This document shows, piece by piece, positions 18,029-26,714 of a stretch of DNA of 64,000 nucleotides (its first letter is position 1; every line of letters starts with the position of its first letter). The translations under genes and the position numbers were made by a program. Source of the DNA: Hymenobacter sediminis (GTDB lineage Bacteria; Bacteroidota; Bacteroidia; Cytophagales; Hymenobacteraceae). Below the pieces are notes generated by a model that did not search any database, was not told where the DNA came from, and worked only from the letters and a program-made list of their open reading frames with translations. The DNA lies in NCBI RefSeq assembly GCF_003231285.1, contig NZ_QKNS01000001.1, forward strand, positions 434,001-498,000, given 5' to 3'.

Positions 18029-18132
18029 AGCAAGCAGGGAGAGAAGGTGGAACACGAGCCACACAATACAGCTCTTGTGGTATGTACTACTCCAGCCGGA
18101 AAAAGTTGATAATTGAGCAAGCTGATAAACAA

Positions 18133-18166
18133 AAAACGCCGCCTGCTATCAGATAGGCGGCGTTTT
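18133..18166. terminator. hairpin with A/T-flanked arms, no obvious gene end
   Basis: AAAACGCCGCCT / AGGCGGCGTTTT with a ten-base loop has terminator form in both directions, but no recognised gene ends here. The small gene at 17852 starts nearby, reading away from it. Confidence 0.6.
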
Positions 18167-18436
18167 GGAGCAGCACCCTCCTGAGTTTATCTGTGGTGTT
18201 TCAATGTACTTATGCTCACAGAGGATATGTGCCAATTGGTGTTTCAGTATTACCCCATCTTACTTAAGGCTAGGTGATAAGTTATTCATTCTACTTCTTG
18301 ACGTACGGTCCATCGGGGCATAGCTAGAGGGTATATAATTACTCCATTATGCAGCCATGACCTTCGTTAAAGGCGCTTTTACGCATACTTATCAATCGTC
18401 CAGCCGCTAGAGCATTGCTTAACCAGTCAACTAGGC

Positions 18437-18466
18437 GTTGGTCAACGAAAATGGAGGGTTGGTCAA
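18437..18466. promoter_or_regulatory. direct repeat GTTGGTCAA-N12-GTTGGTCAA, candidate LytTR operator
   Basis: Two identical nine-base repeats (18437-18445, 18458-18466) are spaced 21 bases start to start, two helical turns. A nine-base repeat with a 12-base spacer is the known geometry of LytTR-type binding sites such as those of AgrA. It lies about 95 bases upstream of an operon that encodes a LytTR regulator, so autoregulation is plausible. The assignment is inferred from geometry only. Confidence 0.5.
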
Positions 18467-18560
18467 TCTAAGTGAGGTAACCCGAGCATAGGAGCTTCTT
18501 TCGAGTCATCAATCTGATTGATGATGCCACTGAGGTTTCATATTCCTACCCCCTCACTTT

Positions 18561-19667
18561 ATGAAAAGGCTTCTTACCCTGCTGCTTGTTCTACTGACTG
18601 TTAAAGAAATGGTCGCTCAACCTCAATTCCGCGCTGCAACTGCTCCACCGCCCACTAACCGGGTAACGGTTACAGTGCACCCAGGCATAGAGCTCTTGAC
18701 GATTGTGCAACTGCTGGCGGGGAAGTATCCTCTGCCTAATAAGTCACGTTACGCGAAAGAAACAGAGACCTATTTTGCGCCGTGCGCCAATCATCCAGCA
18801 GTGGAATACGCCCGGAAACTCAAGAAGGTATACACTGACTTACCAGAATTAGGCTACTGCCTTGATAACTTTCCTGCTGTGCGCATTCACTACCCGTCGC
18901 ACACGGACTGGTACACTCTGAACGGCAAAGACTCGGTACAGACCTACATCCGGCTCTGCAGGCAGTTCTCCGAGGATAGCCATTTCTGGGCTTTTTATCA
19001 GCAGCATCAGGTTGACTATGCTGCCTGGGCCGAACCCGTACACGCCCGGCTAGCCCGTGAAGGCCTGATCGATAAGCTTGATTCCTTGTACCGCTTCCGC
19101 ACGAAAGCCGCCCATTGGACCATTTATCTGGACCCGCTGAATAGCTGGGGCGCGCATGCAATTATGTCCCAAAAACTCAATCCGCGCTACGCCGACCGGG
19201 TTGTGTACAATGTAGGCTTTCTTAACCACGAGTCGACTGATTTGAGCGTGCCTACCTTCAGCCTCGGCGCTGAATCGGTGATGATGGTTTGGCACGAAGG
19301 TAGTCATCTATATACGCACGCCCTTCAGCAGCAATACCGAGCCGATATCAGTAAGCTGGCGTATCTGTTCAACGGGGCTGACGCGGGCATGAAGCGCAAT
19401 AATATCCAGGACTGGGCGCATTGCTTCGACGAGAATCTGGTGCGCGGCATTGTCATTGCCTTATTCCGACAGTATCAGCTGCCGAAAGAAGCCCGTAAAC
19501 AGGCCGCCCAGGAAGTAGTCAGTGATTTTCAGTATGCCGGCGACATTGCCGACGTGATTTCGACGAAGTATAGTGGCCAGCATGCCTATCAGGATTTCAG
19601 AGAGTTCTTCCCCGAAATTCTAACGTACTTGGCCCGCAAGTATCCCACCGCCGCCTCGACAAATTAA
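18561..19667 (+). CDS. exported DUF4932-like zinc metallopeptidase
   Basis: 368 residues with a signal peptide (MKRLLTLLLVLLTVKEMVAQ). It has an HExxH zinc motif, HEGSH at 245-249, inside MMVWHEGSHLYTHAL, with downstream WAHCFDENLVRG as a probable third-ligand or structural region. The overall pattern resembles DUF4932, which I assign from memory of the family. It is predicted to act in the periplasm. The stop overlaps the start of the following kinase gene (TAATG), so peptidase, LytS-type kinase and LytTR regulator form a tight operon. The peptidase could modify or report on the kinase's membrane segment; that is speculation. Confidence 0.75.
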   Translation: MKRLLTLLLVLLTVKEMVAQPQFRAATAPPPTNRVTVTVHPGIELLTIVQLLAGKYPLPNKSRYAKETETYFAPCANHPAVEYARKLKKVYTDLPELGYCLDNFPAVRIHYPSHTDWYTLNGKDSVQTYIRLCRQFSEDSHFWAFYQQHQVDYAAWAEPVHARLAREGLIDKLDSLYRFRTKAAHWTIYLDPLNSWGAHAIMSQKLNPRYADRVVYNVGFLNHESTDLSVPTFSLGAESVMMVWHEGSHLYTHALQQQYRADISKLAYLFNGADAGMKRNNIQDWAHCFDENLVRGIVIALFRQYQLPKEARKQAAQEVVSDFQYAGDIADVISTKYSGQHAYQDFREFFPEILTYLARKYPTAASTN

Positions 19668-20731
19668 TGACTGCTGCCCGGCCGCGCTCCTTTCCCGAAT
19701 GGCCCGTTCACTTGCTGATCTGGGCGCTGCTTCTGGTTAAAGACGTCGTTTCCATGTACGGCCCGACCACGTACTTGGCGCCCGGCACAGCAGCAACTGC
19801 GTACTGGCTGCTCGGGCTGGGCTACCTGCTCATCAATGCAACGGCTTTTTACCTACCCGTAGGGCTGGTGGCCGGTCCGGTGCTGGGGAGCGCGCTGAGT
19901 TGGCCACTTGTTGGGCGGGCAACCATGGGATTGGTGCTGACCCTACTGCTGATTACGACCCTACGCTATGGGCTGGAGTTTCATGTGTTCAAGCCGTTTC
20001 TCGGCTTCGACAACTACCAGTTAAACAAAGCCTTCACGGCGCAGTGGTTTGTCGAGAACAGCGTCCGGTATTACTTTGATTACGTGCTCTACGGGCTGCT
20101 TTACGCATTTATCCGGCATCATCTGCTGGCCGAACGGCGGCAACGCGAGACTCAGCAGGCCAACACCACTGCCGAGCTGACGTTCTTACGCTCCCAACTG
20201 AATCCGCATTTCCTCTTTAACACCATCAACGATATCTATGCGCTGGTATATCAGAAGTCGGATGCAGCTCCGGGGGCGCTGCTGAAACTCTCGGAGCTGC
20301 TGCGGTATATGCTGCGCGAAGCGCACCACGACCGGGTGTTGCTAACCCGTGAACTAGACTACCTGGGCGGACTAATCGAGTTACAGCGCTTAGGTGCCAA
20401 AGACAATCTACACTTCAACTACCAACTCCGGGGTAGGCTTAACGGGCAGGTGATTGCGCCACTCTTGTTGGTGTCGTTTGTCGAAAACGCGTTCAAGCAC
20501 GGGGTGCTCACCGACCCCGCCCAGCCGGTTACCCTCCAGCTCGACCTGACGGCCACCACCCTGGACTTTTGCCTGCACAATGCCAAGAACCACCAGCAAA
20601 AGGACCAGCTCGGCGGAATTGGGCTTGCCAATGTGCGGCGCCGGTTAGAGCTGCTTTACCCATCCCGGCACACACTAGCTGTGAACGATACGCCTACCGA
20701 CTTTCAGGTTACGCTTCACCTCGACTTATGA
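19667..20731 (+). CDS. LytS/YesM-type sensor histidine kinase
   Basis: 354 residues. Four hydrophobic helices span residues ~12-150, with very short loops and no large extracellular sensor domain. A helical linker leads to a His_kinase domain with the phospho-acceptor His181 in LRSQLNPHFLFN, and a HATPase with the N-box SFVENAFKHG (Asn274). This family pairs with LytTR regulators, and the partner gene overlaps its stop by four bases (ATGA). The start overlaps the upstream metallopeptidase stop. Confidence 0.93.
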   Translation: MTAARPRSFPEWPVHLLIWALLLVKDVVSMYGPTTYLAPGTAATAYWLLGLGYLLINATAFYLPVGLVAGPVLGSALSWPLVGRATMGLVLTLLLITTLRYGLEFHVFKPFLGFDNYQLNKAFTAQWFVENSVRYYFDYVLYGLLYAFIRHHLLAERRQRETQQANTTAELTFLRSQLNPHFLFNTINDIYALVYQKSDAAPGALLKLSELLRYMLREAHHDRVLLTRELDYLGGLIELQRLGAKDNLHFNYQLRGRLNGQVIAPLLLVSFVENAFKHGVLTDPAQPVTLQLDLTATTLDFCLHNAKNHQQKDQLGGIGLANVRRRLELLYPSRHTLAVNDTPTDFQVTLHLDL

Positions 20732-21423
20732 CCGATCCTATCCAATGCCTGGTAGTAGATGATAAACCCCTGGCCCTCGATCTGCTAACCGACTACGTAT
20801 CGAAGGTGCCTTTCCTGCAGTTAGCCGGCCGCAGCGAAAATCCAGTGGAGGCCCTGAATTGGGTAGGAGAGCGGCAGGTCGATTTGATTTTTTTGGATAT
20901 CCAGATGCCGCAGCTAACGGGCCTGCAGTTCCTGCAGGCCTTGGACCGGCGCGCGCAGGTAGTACTGACGACTGCTTACCCTGAGCACGCTCTGGCAGGT
21001 TTCGAGCACGATGTAATTGATTACTTGCTGAAGCCCATTTCTTTCGAGCGCTTCTACCAGGCGGCCCAAAAGGCACAGCGCCGCCTACGTCCGGCGCCGG
21101 CTGCTACCCCTCGCCCTTACCTGTTCGTCAAGACGGAACATCGCATGCAGCGGGTTGATTTGGCGGAGGTGCTCTACTTGGAAGGTCTTCAAAACTATGT
21201 AATCATCCATACAGCCACGGAGAAGATTATAGCCCGCCAAACAATCAGCAGCCTGGAGGCGAGCCTGCCTGCTTCCGGGTTTGTACGCGTGCACAAGTCA
21301 TTTATCGTTTCGCTGGCTCACATACATACCGTAGAGCGCAGCCGAATTTTCATCCGGGGAGCAGCCCCCATGGTTATTCCCGTGGGGGATGCCTACCGGA
21401 GCGCGTTTTACGGCAGGCTGTAA
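20728..21423 (+). CDS. LytTR-family response regulator
   Basis: 231 residues. The receiver domain (1-120) has acidic D11/D12, phospho-acceptor Asp57 in LIFLDIQMPQ and a conserved Lys in LLKPISF. The LytTR DNA-binding domain (about 130-231) includes YLFVKTEHRMQRVDLAEVLYLEGLQNYV and a C-terminal FVRVHKSFIVSL motif. ATG 20728 overlaps the kinase stop; upstream in-frame codons lie within the kinase gene and were rejected. A candidate binding site is the repeat at 18437. Confidence 0.94.
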   Translation: MTDPIQCLVVDDKPLALDLLTDYVSKVPFLQLAGRSENPVEALNWVGERQVDLIFLDIQMPQLTGLQFLQALDRRAQVVLTTAYPEHALAGFEHDVIDYLLKPISFERFYQAAQKAQRRLRPAPAATPRPYLFVKTEHRMQRVDLAEVLYLEGLQNYVIIHTATEKIIARQTISSLEASLPASGFVRVHKSFIVSLAHIHTVERSRIFIRGAAPMVIPVGDAYRSAFYGRL

Positions 21424-21708
21424 GTGCTTTTCACGGCCGTCACCGTGTGCTTCTGCTGCTGCTTACGAGCTGACTGGCAAAACGAAGTGGACGAACTGCT
21501 GGTACGCACCTGCGTGGCACACATTCTGGCAGTTCAGCATGGGGCAGCCCGCGGGCAAGAAGAAATAACGGCTCAGGCTACCCACTACCGACAGGCGCCC
21601 GAGTTATATGCTTTGTTAAATCAATACACTGCTCATCGCAAACGCTACCCATCCTTAGAGGCGTTTTACCCGGAAATTATAGCCTTCCTGGAAAAGAAGG
21701 CTTCCTAA
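21424..21708 (+). pseudogene. C-terminal fragment of a DUF4932-like metallopeptidase paralogue
   Basis: A 94-codon frame beginning with GTG directly after the regulator stop. Its residues 18-94 line up with the C-terminus of the metallopeptidase at 18561: W-x4-DE-x-LVR in both, and FYPEIIAFLEKK against FFPEILTYLARK at the end. The HExxH region is missing. The first ~15 residues match nothing. This looks like the tail of a second copy left after a deletion or recombination; a translated small protein is less likely. Confidence 0.62.
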
Positions 21709-21850
21709 ATCCTGCTAGCGGCTGCACAGGCAGCATACCGTTCATGGCAGATAGTGCGGCCGCACACGGAACTGACGGAGCAGCTTTGGGCCCGATTGCC
21801 AGGCTTAGCGCGAAAAGGAACAAAGGCAAACGGCCGCAAATAGAATTACG

Positions 21851-22483
21851 CTAAGCTTCACTTACCCAAGGGGCGAGCAGCCTTTGCAGGTCGGGTTCGG
21901 GAATAGGAATCTTCGGCAGTAACAAGCGGTGCTGCTGAGTTTCCAGATAGTCAAGTAGCCAGTAGAACTCCTCTGCTCCTGGCTCGGCAAAGCCCATACT
22001 CCACCCGGTAAATACGCGCTGCGTACTGGTTCCTTGATACAAGGTTGTCACTTGCCCGTGGCGTGGGTCCTGTTGAATACGCGCGTAAAGCGGTTCTACC
22101 TCCGGTGTGCAGCCCTCCAGAAATTGAATAAACTGGCCCTGGTAGTAAAAGAGGAGCCCCGTCAGCCCGTGGTATTCATTGTGGGTGCGGGCTTGCTCTA
22201 GCAAGGAAACTAACTGCTCTTCAGCAAAAGGGTGGCGCGCCCTGCTCCGATAGACCAATTGTTGGAGTGGGTCCCCGGCAGGTCCACAGGAAGCCGAAGG
22301 TGTATGTGATGCGCCGCCTGTTTTACGAATGCGGTGCGCTAGTAGGGGTAGGGGCAGATCGGCTGTGCAGGCCGCCAGACGAAGCAGCGCCTCCTGGCGC
22401 TGCGAGGGGGTAAGATGCTGTTCCACGCGCTTATATACGGGCAGTGCTAGCCGAAAGGGTTTGCCTGATGTACCACAATGCAC
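21851..22483 (-). CDS. BLUF-domain blue-light sensor with N-terminal extension
   Basis: 210 residues; a flavin-binding BLUF domain occupies about 75-170. The photochemical residues are present at the same spacing as in AppA: Tyr78, Asn102 (24 later), Gln120 (18 later), Trp161 and Met163 (41 and 43 after Gln). So it should be photoactive. A ~70-residue N-terminal extension has no recognised domain. The start is a GTG at 22483; no ATG is available. It is divergent from a second BLUF gene across ~170 bases. No output domain is fused, so it must act through a partner protein. Confidence 0.88.
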   Translation of the reverse strand: MHCGTSGKPFRLALPVYKRVEQHLTPSQRQEALLRLAACTADLPLPLLAHRIRKTGGASHTPSASCGPAGDPLQQLVYRSRARHPFAEEQLVSLLEQARTHNEYHGLTGLLFYYQGQFIQFLEGCTPEVEPLYARIQQDPRHGQVTTLYQGTSTQRVFTGWSMGFAEPGAEEFYWLLDYLETQQHRLLLPKIPIPEPDLQRLLAPWVSEA

Positions 22484-22650
22484 TTAACAGTAGCGGCTGG
22501 CAACTTGACCGTGCGCTACCTAGGTGTGCTTCTCCCTCGGTTACTTAGTTCGCGTACGGGAGTAGGCTAACGGTTGAGGCCGTTGGCGGTCCTGTTGAGC
22601 TTGACTCAGCTTCTGGTAAGAGGTATACTTGAGGCCCTATTTCCGTCTGC

Positions 22651-23088
22651 ATGCAGCATATTGTATACATTAGTGCGGCCACGCTTCCCGTGACCGAGGC
22701 CGACTTACAGACCTACCTGCGCCAGTGGCGCCAGAACAATGAACGTGACGGCATCACCGGAGTATTGCTCTACAGTGAACAGGAGCAGCGTTTTATGCAG
22801 CTGATTGAGGGAGAGGAAGAACCGTTACGCCGCTTGTTTAAACTGATTCAACAGGACCATCGTCACCGGGACCTGCTCATTTTAGCCGATGGCCCTATTC
22901 CGGCGCGCGCGTTTAGCTCTTGGCTGATGGGCTTTCAGGTGCTGAGTACGGAGGCGTTTGGGCAGTTGGCTGGCTACATTGATCCGCAAAGCGAAACCTT
23001 CCACCAAGCCTTACAAGGAAGTCAAGATGAGCTAATCCGTGACCTGCTGGCTAGTTTTTCCTCCGAGCGGTCACATGGGCTATCTTAA
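22651..23088 (+). CDS. short BLUF-domain blue-light sensor
   Basis: 145 residues: a single BLUF domain (3-95) plus a C-terminal helical cap. Tyr6, Asn30, Gln50, Trp91 and Met93 are all present; there is a two-residue insertion between Asn and Gln compared with AppA. IVYISAA and DGITGVLLY are typical. Such short BLUF proteins (PixD/YcgF-like in size) signal by changing oligomeric partners. The gene converges on a PAS histidine kinase gene 12 bases away, a natural candidate partner. Confidence 0.9.
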   Translation: MQHIVYISAATLPVTEADLQTYLRQWRQNNERDGITGVLLYSEQEQRFMQLIEGEEEPLRRLFKLIQQDHRHRDLLILADGPIPARAFSSWLMGFQVLSTEAFGQLAGYIDPQSETFHQALQGSQDELIRDLLASFSSERSHGLS

Positions 23089-23100
23089 TAGATGCTGGCC

Positions 23101-24186
23101 TCAGGCCGGTAGGGCAGGTAACTCGATGCTAAACGTGGTGCCTACCCCTTCGGCAGTCTGAAAGAAGATGCGTCCCTCGTGCAGTTCGACAATGGTTTTG
23201 ATGATGGACATGCCCAGGCCGTTGGTCTTTTCTCCTCGCAGGCCTGTCCGCCGCGCCTTGGTAAACTTGTCGAATAGAACCGCCTGCCACTGCGCTGGAA
23301 TGCCTACCCCCGTGTCGGCCACCGTGACCAGTGCTTGCTCGCCCTTATGCCCGATGGTCACGCTGATGCGCCCGCCATCGGGGGTGAACTTAATAGCATT
23401 GGAAATGAGGTTGTTGAACACTTGCTGGAGCTTGTTGATGTCGAAGCTCACGTAGAGAGGTGTAGCCGGAGCTTCAAACGCGAACTGTAGGTGCGTATGC
23501 CACTGGGACTGCTGGTATTCCGTCATCATGGTTCGGAGCCAGGCCACCAGGTCGGCCCGTTCCCGCTTGAGGTCTACGTTGACGGAGGCCATGAACTCGC
23601 CATCCACAAAGTCCCGAATTAAGCTCACTCCATCGGTGCAGGTGCGCTCCATTAGCGCCAGCAACTGCTGGGTTAGCGCGCTGGGAGAGTCCGTTTCTGC
23701 TCGCAGGTGCTGGGTAAGCTGCTGCAAGAGCACCAGCGGAGCGGCCAGGTCATGGGAGAGAATCTCCAGCGTAGCATCCTTTTTGGTGTTGAACTGCTGG
23801 GCGTGGAGGCTAGTGTTCTTGGCGCGGGTAATGTCCTCTACGCTGCCACTCAGGTACGACTGCCCAGCGGCATCTCGCTCCCGGCACACGCTCAGGCACA
23901 GCCACTGCTCCCGCGCCCCTGCTAGTGGGCGGCGCAACTCAATGCCTTCCACCATCTCTCCCCGCAGGGCCTGGCGCAGGGCGTGGCGCAGCAGACGCGC
24001 ATCATCGGGGTGAAGGCCAGCCAGCCAAGTCGGAACCTCCTGCTGGGCCTGCTCTACCGGCTGCCCCGTTACTTGTTCATAGGCTGGGCTCACGTATACC
24101 AAGCGCCGGTCCGGCAGGTGGTAGGAAAAGTAAACGGTAGAAGTGCGCGTGAGCAGGGAGCGGAACAGGGATATATCAGCAGGCAT
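23101..24186 (-). CDS. PAS-domain sensor histidine kinase
   Basis: 361 residues, cytoplasmic (no membrane helix). A PAS domain (~10-125, with YVSPAYEQVTG and LHPDDARLL) is followed by HisKA with EILSHDLAAPL and a HATPase with NNLISNAIKFTPDGG, DTGVGIP and NGLGMSI. No receiver is fused and no response regulator lies next to it. ATG 24186 (MPADISLF) is preferred to the upstream codon at 24216. Its position tail to tail with the BLUF genes suggests, but does not prove, a light-signalling link. Confidence 0.9.
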   Translation of the reverse strand: MPADISLFRSLLTRTSTVYFSYHLPDRRLVYVSPAYEQVTGQPVEQAQQEVPTWLAGLHPDDARLLRHALRQALRGEMVEGIELRRPLAGAREQWLCLSVCRERDAAGQSYLSGSVEDITRAKNTSLHAQQFNTKKDATLEILSHDLAAPLVLLQQLTQHLRAETDSPSALTQQLLALMERTCTDGVSLIRDFVDGEFMASVNVDLKRERADLVAWLRTMMTEYQQSQWHTHLQFAFEAPATPLYVSFDINKLQQVFNNLISNAIKFTPDGGRISVTIGHKGEQALVTVADTGVGIPAQWQAVLFDKFTKARRTGLRGEKTNGLGMSIIKTIVELHEGRIFFQTAEGVGTTFSIELPALPA

Positions 24187-24636
24187 CGGACGTAACCAGA
24201 AGGATCGTAGCCTCAAAGCTACTGGCTACAGGAACCGTTCCCGACCCGGAAAATAAACTACCCAAAATATTATACCGTCGAGCTGTGATTGGTTTGTGCT
24301 TGCGCTGTGCTTTTGTAGGAAGAGTAGGCCAGTTGTAGATGCACAAATTGGGGGTAGGCAACACTACCATCCGTGCAACGGCTCATCCAGCGTGCCTGGT
24401 ATGCAGCTGGCAGCTGCCACAAGGGCAATAGGCGAGATAGTCAGAAGAGTAAGCCACTATGTATTGAGGCCAGGGCTGGTTTTGCGCGGGTAATTTGCGC
24501 CCTCTTCCTGGCACTTTCCGCCGGCATAGGCTTGTCACTAACAGCAGGGGTAGGGCTAGCTGCATAGGTTATATGAATACCAGCTGAGTAACCCCTGGTC
24601 GAGTTGACCGTTGCAGAGGGTACTTACGACCAGCCC
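24187..24636. other. gene-free region between divergent genes
   Basis: About 450 bases between the divergent kinase and DUF389 genes. I see no coding frame, strong hairpin or clear TAnnTTTG element facing either gene. Confidence 0.6.
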
Positions 24637-25563
24637 ATGCACCGCACCATCGAACTTACCATTCCCCCTCACCTTACAGATTCTCTGCAGGCCGAGCTCA
24701 CGTCTTTGGAAGAAGTGATTGGCTTAACCCTGCAACGAGGGGCTTCCCTTAAACCAGCAGGCGACGTGCTGATTGTGCATGTGCTGAACCGGGGTGCCGA
24801 TGAAGTCTTACGGCGTGTGCAGACGGCTGTACCTAAAGCAGAGTTGAGTGCGGTTACCAGCGAGGCCACCAGCTTCATCTCACCGGATTCGCACCATGTC
24901 ATACGAGGGGACCGTGACGAAGCAATTTGGGAGGAAATGGAAAGCGGGCTGCGTCATCAGGGGCGCATCACGGTGAACTACTTGCTGCTTATGGCGCTGG
25001 GCGGGGTAATTGCGGCCGTGGGCCTGGTATCCGAGCCAGTACCGCAGGCTGTAGCCTTTGTCGCCTCGGCCATTATTGCTCCGGGCTTTGACTCCATGAC
25101 TACCGTTGCCCTGGCCCTGGTGCTACGCCGTTGGGATTTGCTAGGGCGCGCCCTGGCCTCAGCCGGCGCTGGCTACGCTGCCCTGATGTTGGCCGCGGCT
25201 GCTACGTCCGCGCTCTTGGTAGGGGTAGGAGAAATGGACGCGCAGATGCTGGCCGGTAACGCGGAAGTGCAGCATTTAGCGCACCCGCGGTGGATGGAGC
25301 TGCTAGTGGCCGCGGCAGGCGCTCTGGCCGGGGTAGTAATGCTGGCTGCCTTTCGGCGCAGCTTTCAGGCCGGTCCCCTGATTGCCATGGCCTTTATTCC
25401 GGCAGCTGCACTGGTAGGAGCCGGGCTGGCAGTAGGGCGGCCAGACCTGGCCTGGGAGGGGCTACAAAGATTTGGGGCAGATTGGGGCTTTATTTTGGTA
25501 CTGGGAGCCCCCTTCTTATGGCTTAAGCAGCGCTTTTTGCACCGCCGTCAACCCCTTGTGTAG
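24637..25563 (+). CDS. DUF389 family membrane protein
   Basis: 308 residues. An N-terminal cytoplasmic region (~1-105) of ferredoxin-like appearance precedes the DUF389 membrane domain, which starts with GRITVNYLLLMALGGVIAAVGL and the conserved AIIAPGFDSMTT. About five to six further helices follow. The usual family motif has S/IIAPGLG at this point; here it is APGFDS. ATG 24637 (MHRTIELTIPP) is chosen; the upstream TTG at 24604 is less likely. Function of the family is not established. Confidence 0.82.
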   Translation: MHRTIELTIPPHLTDSLQAELTSLEEVIGLTLQRGASLKPAGDVLIVHVLNRGADEVLRRVQTAVPKAELSAVTSEATSFISPDSHHVIRGDRDEAIWEEMESGLRHQGRITVNYLLLMALGGVIAAVGLVSEPVPQAVAFVASAIIAPGFDSMTTVALALVLRRWDLLGRALASAGAGYAALMLAAAATSALLVGVGEMDAQMLAGNAEVQHLAHPRWMELLVAAAGALAGVVMLAAFRRSFQAGPLIAMAFIPAAALVGAGLAVGRPDLAWEGLQRFGADWGFILVLGAPFLWLKQRFLHRRQPLV

Positions 25564-25796
25564 ATTATGCCCAAACCCAGGAAAGTCCCGACCATTCGGC
25601 TGGTGCTTTCTTGGTTCTTTTGTCGTGTTCTTCTTCAGCCTATAGCCTATCCCTACCTGGCACAGGGCCAACAAGGCCAGCCTGACCCGGGCGTTACTGA
25701 TAGCTGGTTCGGGAGCATAATTGCTAGCTGATATGGGTAGGCCACATTGGCTAGGCTTGGCTTATACAGACCGTTGTTTTTGGAATTTTGGCCAGT

Positions 25797-26432
25797 CTAG
25801 GACGGGCTTGAGGCACTCTGGCGAAATGGTTTACTGGTTTGCTCCCGCCGCCTGAAGAGGGCATAGATGCCGGGCAGCTGCACCCCGTTTGCCAACTCCT
25901 GTACATACTCTCGCTGCTCGTGCAGGACGTAGTCACTACCTAGTAAGGCGACTAGATCAGCCAGCGTATAAGGCTGCCGGGGTAAGTCACCCGGAGAAGC
26001 TTGTTCGCCAGGTAAATCCACACTCAGCAGTACCCAGCCTTTGCCGGGCTCTACCATATGATCAAGCACTTCGCAGTAGGCGCGTTGTTGCTGGGGTAGG
26101 CACAGCAATGGGAGCATAGCCCGGTCGTGCCAGAGCAGAATTGGACTCAGCGTGCGTAACTCATCGGCATGGGTAACATCATCTACCAGCCAGAGTACGT
26201 GCTCGACCTGTTTGGCCGAGAGTTGTCGGCGATGCGCGTCTAAGGCTGCCGCGCTAACATCGGCTGCAATCAGGTTGGTGTAGCCTTGTATCAGGAGTGC
26301 ATCCAGAAAAGTAGAGATGCCAGCCCCTAGGTCCAGAATTGGGGCTTCCAGGGGCAGGTCGGTGAGGACCAGCAATGACAAGGCTTCTTGGTTGACGCAC
26401 AGCGGACTTTTAGCAGAAGATGACATAGGCAT
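25797..26432 (-). CDS. class I SAM-dependent methyltransferase
   Basis: 211 residues. Motif I is ILDLGAGIS at 32-40, followed by an acidic end to strand 2 (LIAADVS) and DDVTH after strand 3, the normal order for the fold. The C-terminal part (YVQELANGVQLPGIYALFRR) resembles thiopurine/tellurite-type methyltransferases, but the substrate is unknown. It stands alone between intergenic gaps. Confidence 0.82.
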   Translation of the reverse strand: MPMSSSAKSPLCVNQEALSLLVLTDLPLEAPILDLGAGISTFLDALLIQGYTNLIAADVSAAALDAHRRQLSAKQVEHVLWLVDDVTHADELRTLSPILLWHDRAMLPLLCLPQQQRAYCEVLDHMVEPGKGWVLLSVDLPGEQASPGDLPRQPYTLADLVALLGSDYVLHEQREYVQELANGVQLPGIYALFRRREQTSKPFRQSASSPS

Positions 26433-26714
26433 AGATACGGGATAGAGCTATATAAGGGACATTTGGCCCAGGGTAACGGCAACAAGGGACACGGAGAAAG
26501 GTTAATAGTCTCAGGGCGTGGAATGCAAACTACCAGGCGCGTGCTAGGCCCAGACTTTTATAAGGAACTAGCCCTGATGCTTAAAGGCGCTCAGCTTCGT
26601 GCAAAGGGTCTGCCTAATGTGCAATGCTGCATGGCTTGGTGATACGCTTGTGCTTGTGGGAGGAGAATAGGATGTGTAGTATTGCCCCCTTGCTTTTGTT
26701 TTCTAGCGTACGTT

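Larger units (their letters stand above)
18029..18560. other. 532-bp gene-free region with hairpin and operator-like repeats
   Basis: No coding frame I can support. It is visibly richer in A/T than its surroundings. It holds the hairpin at 18133, the LytTR-like direct repeat at 18437-18466, and a short palindrome CATCAATCTGATTGATG near 18508, all upstream of the metallopeptidase-kinase-regulator operon. Confidence 0.7.

Noticed and set aside
25567..25731. 54-codon frame starting four bases after the DUF389 gene
   Set aside because: Short, no family, no conserved features; not enough to call a gene, though its position after a stop is suggestive.
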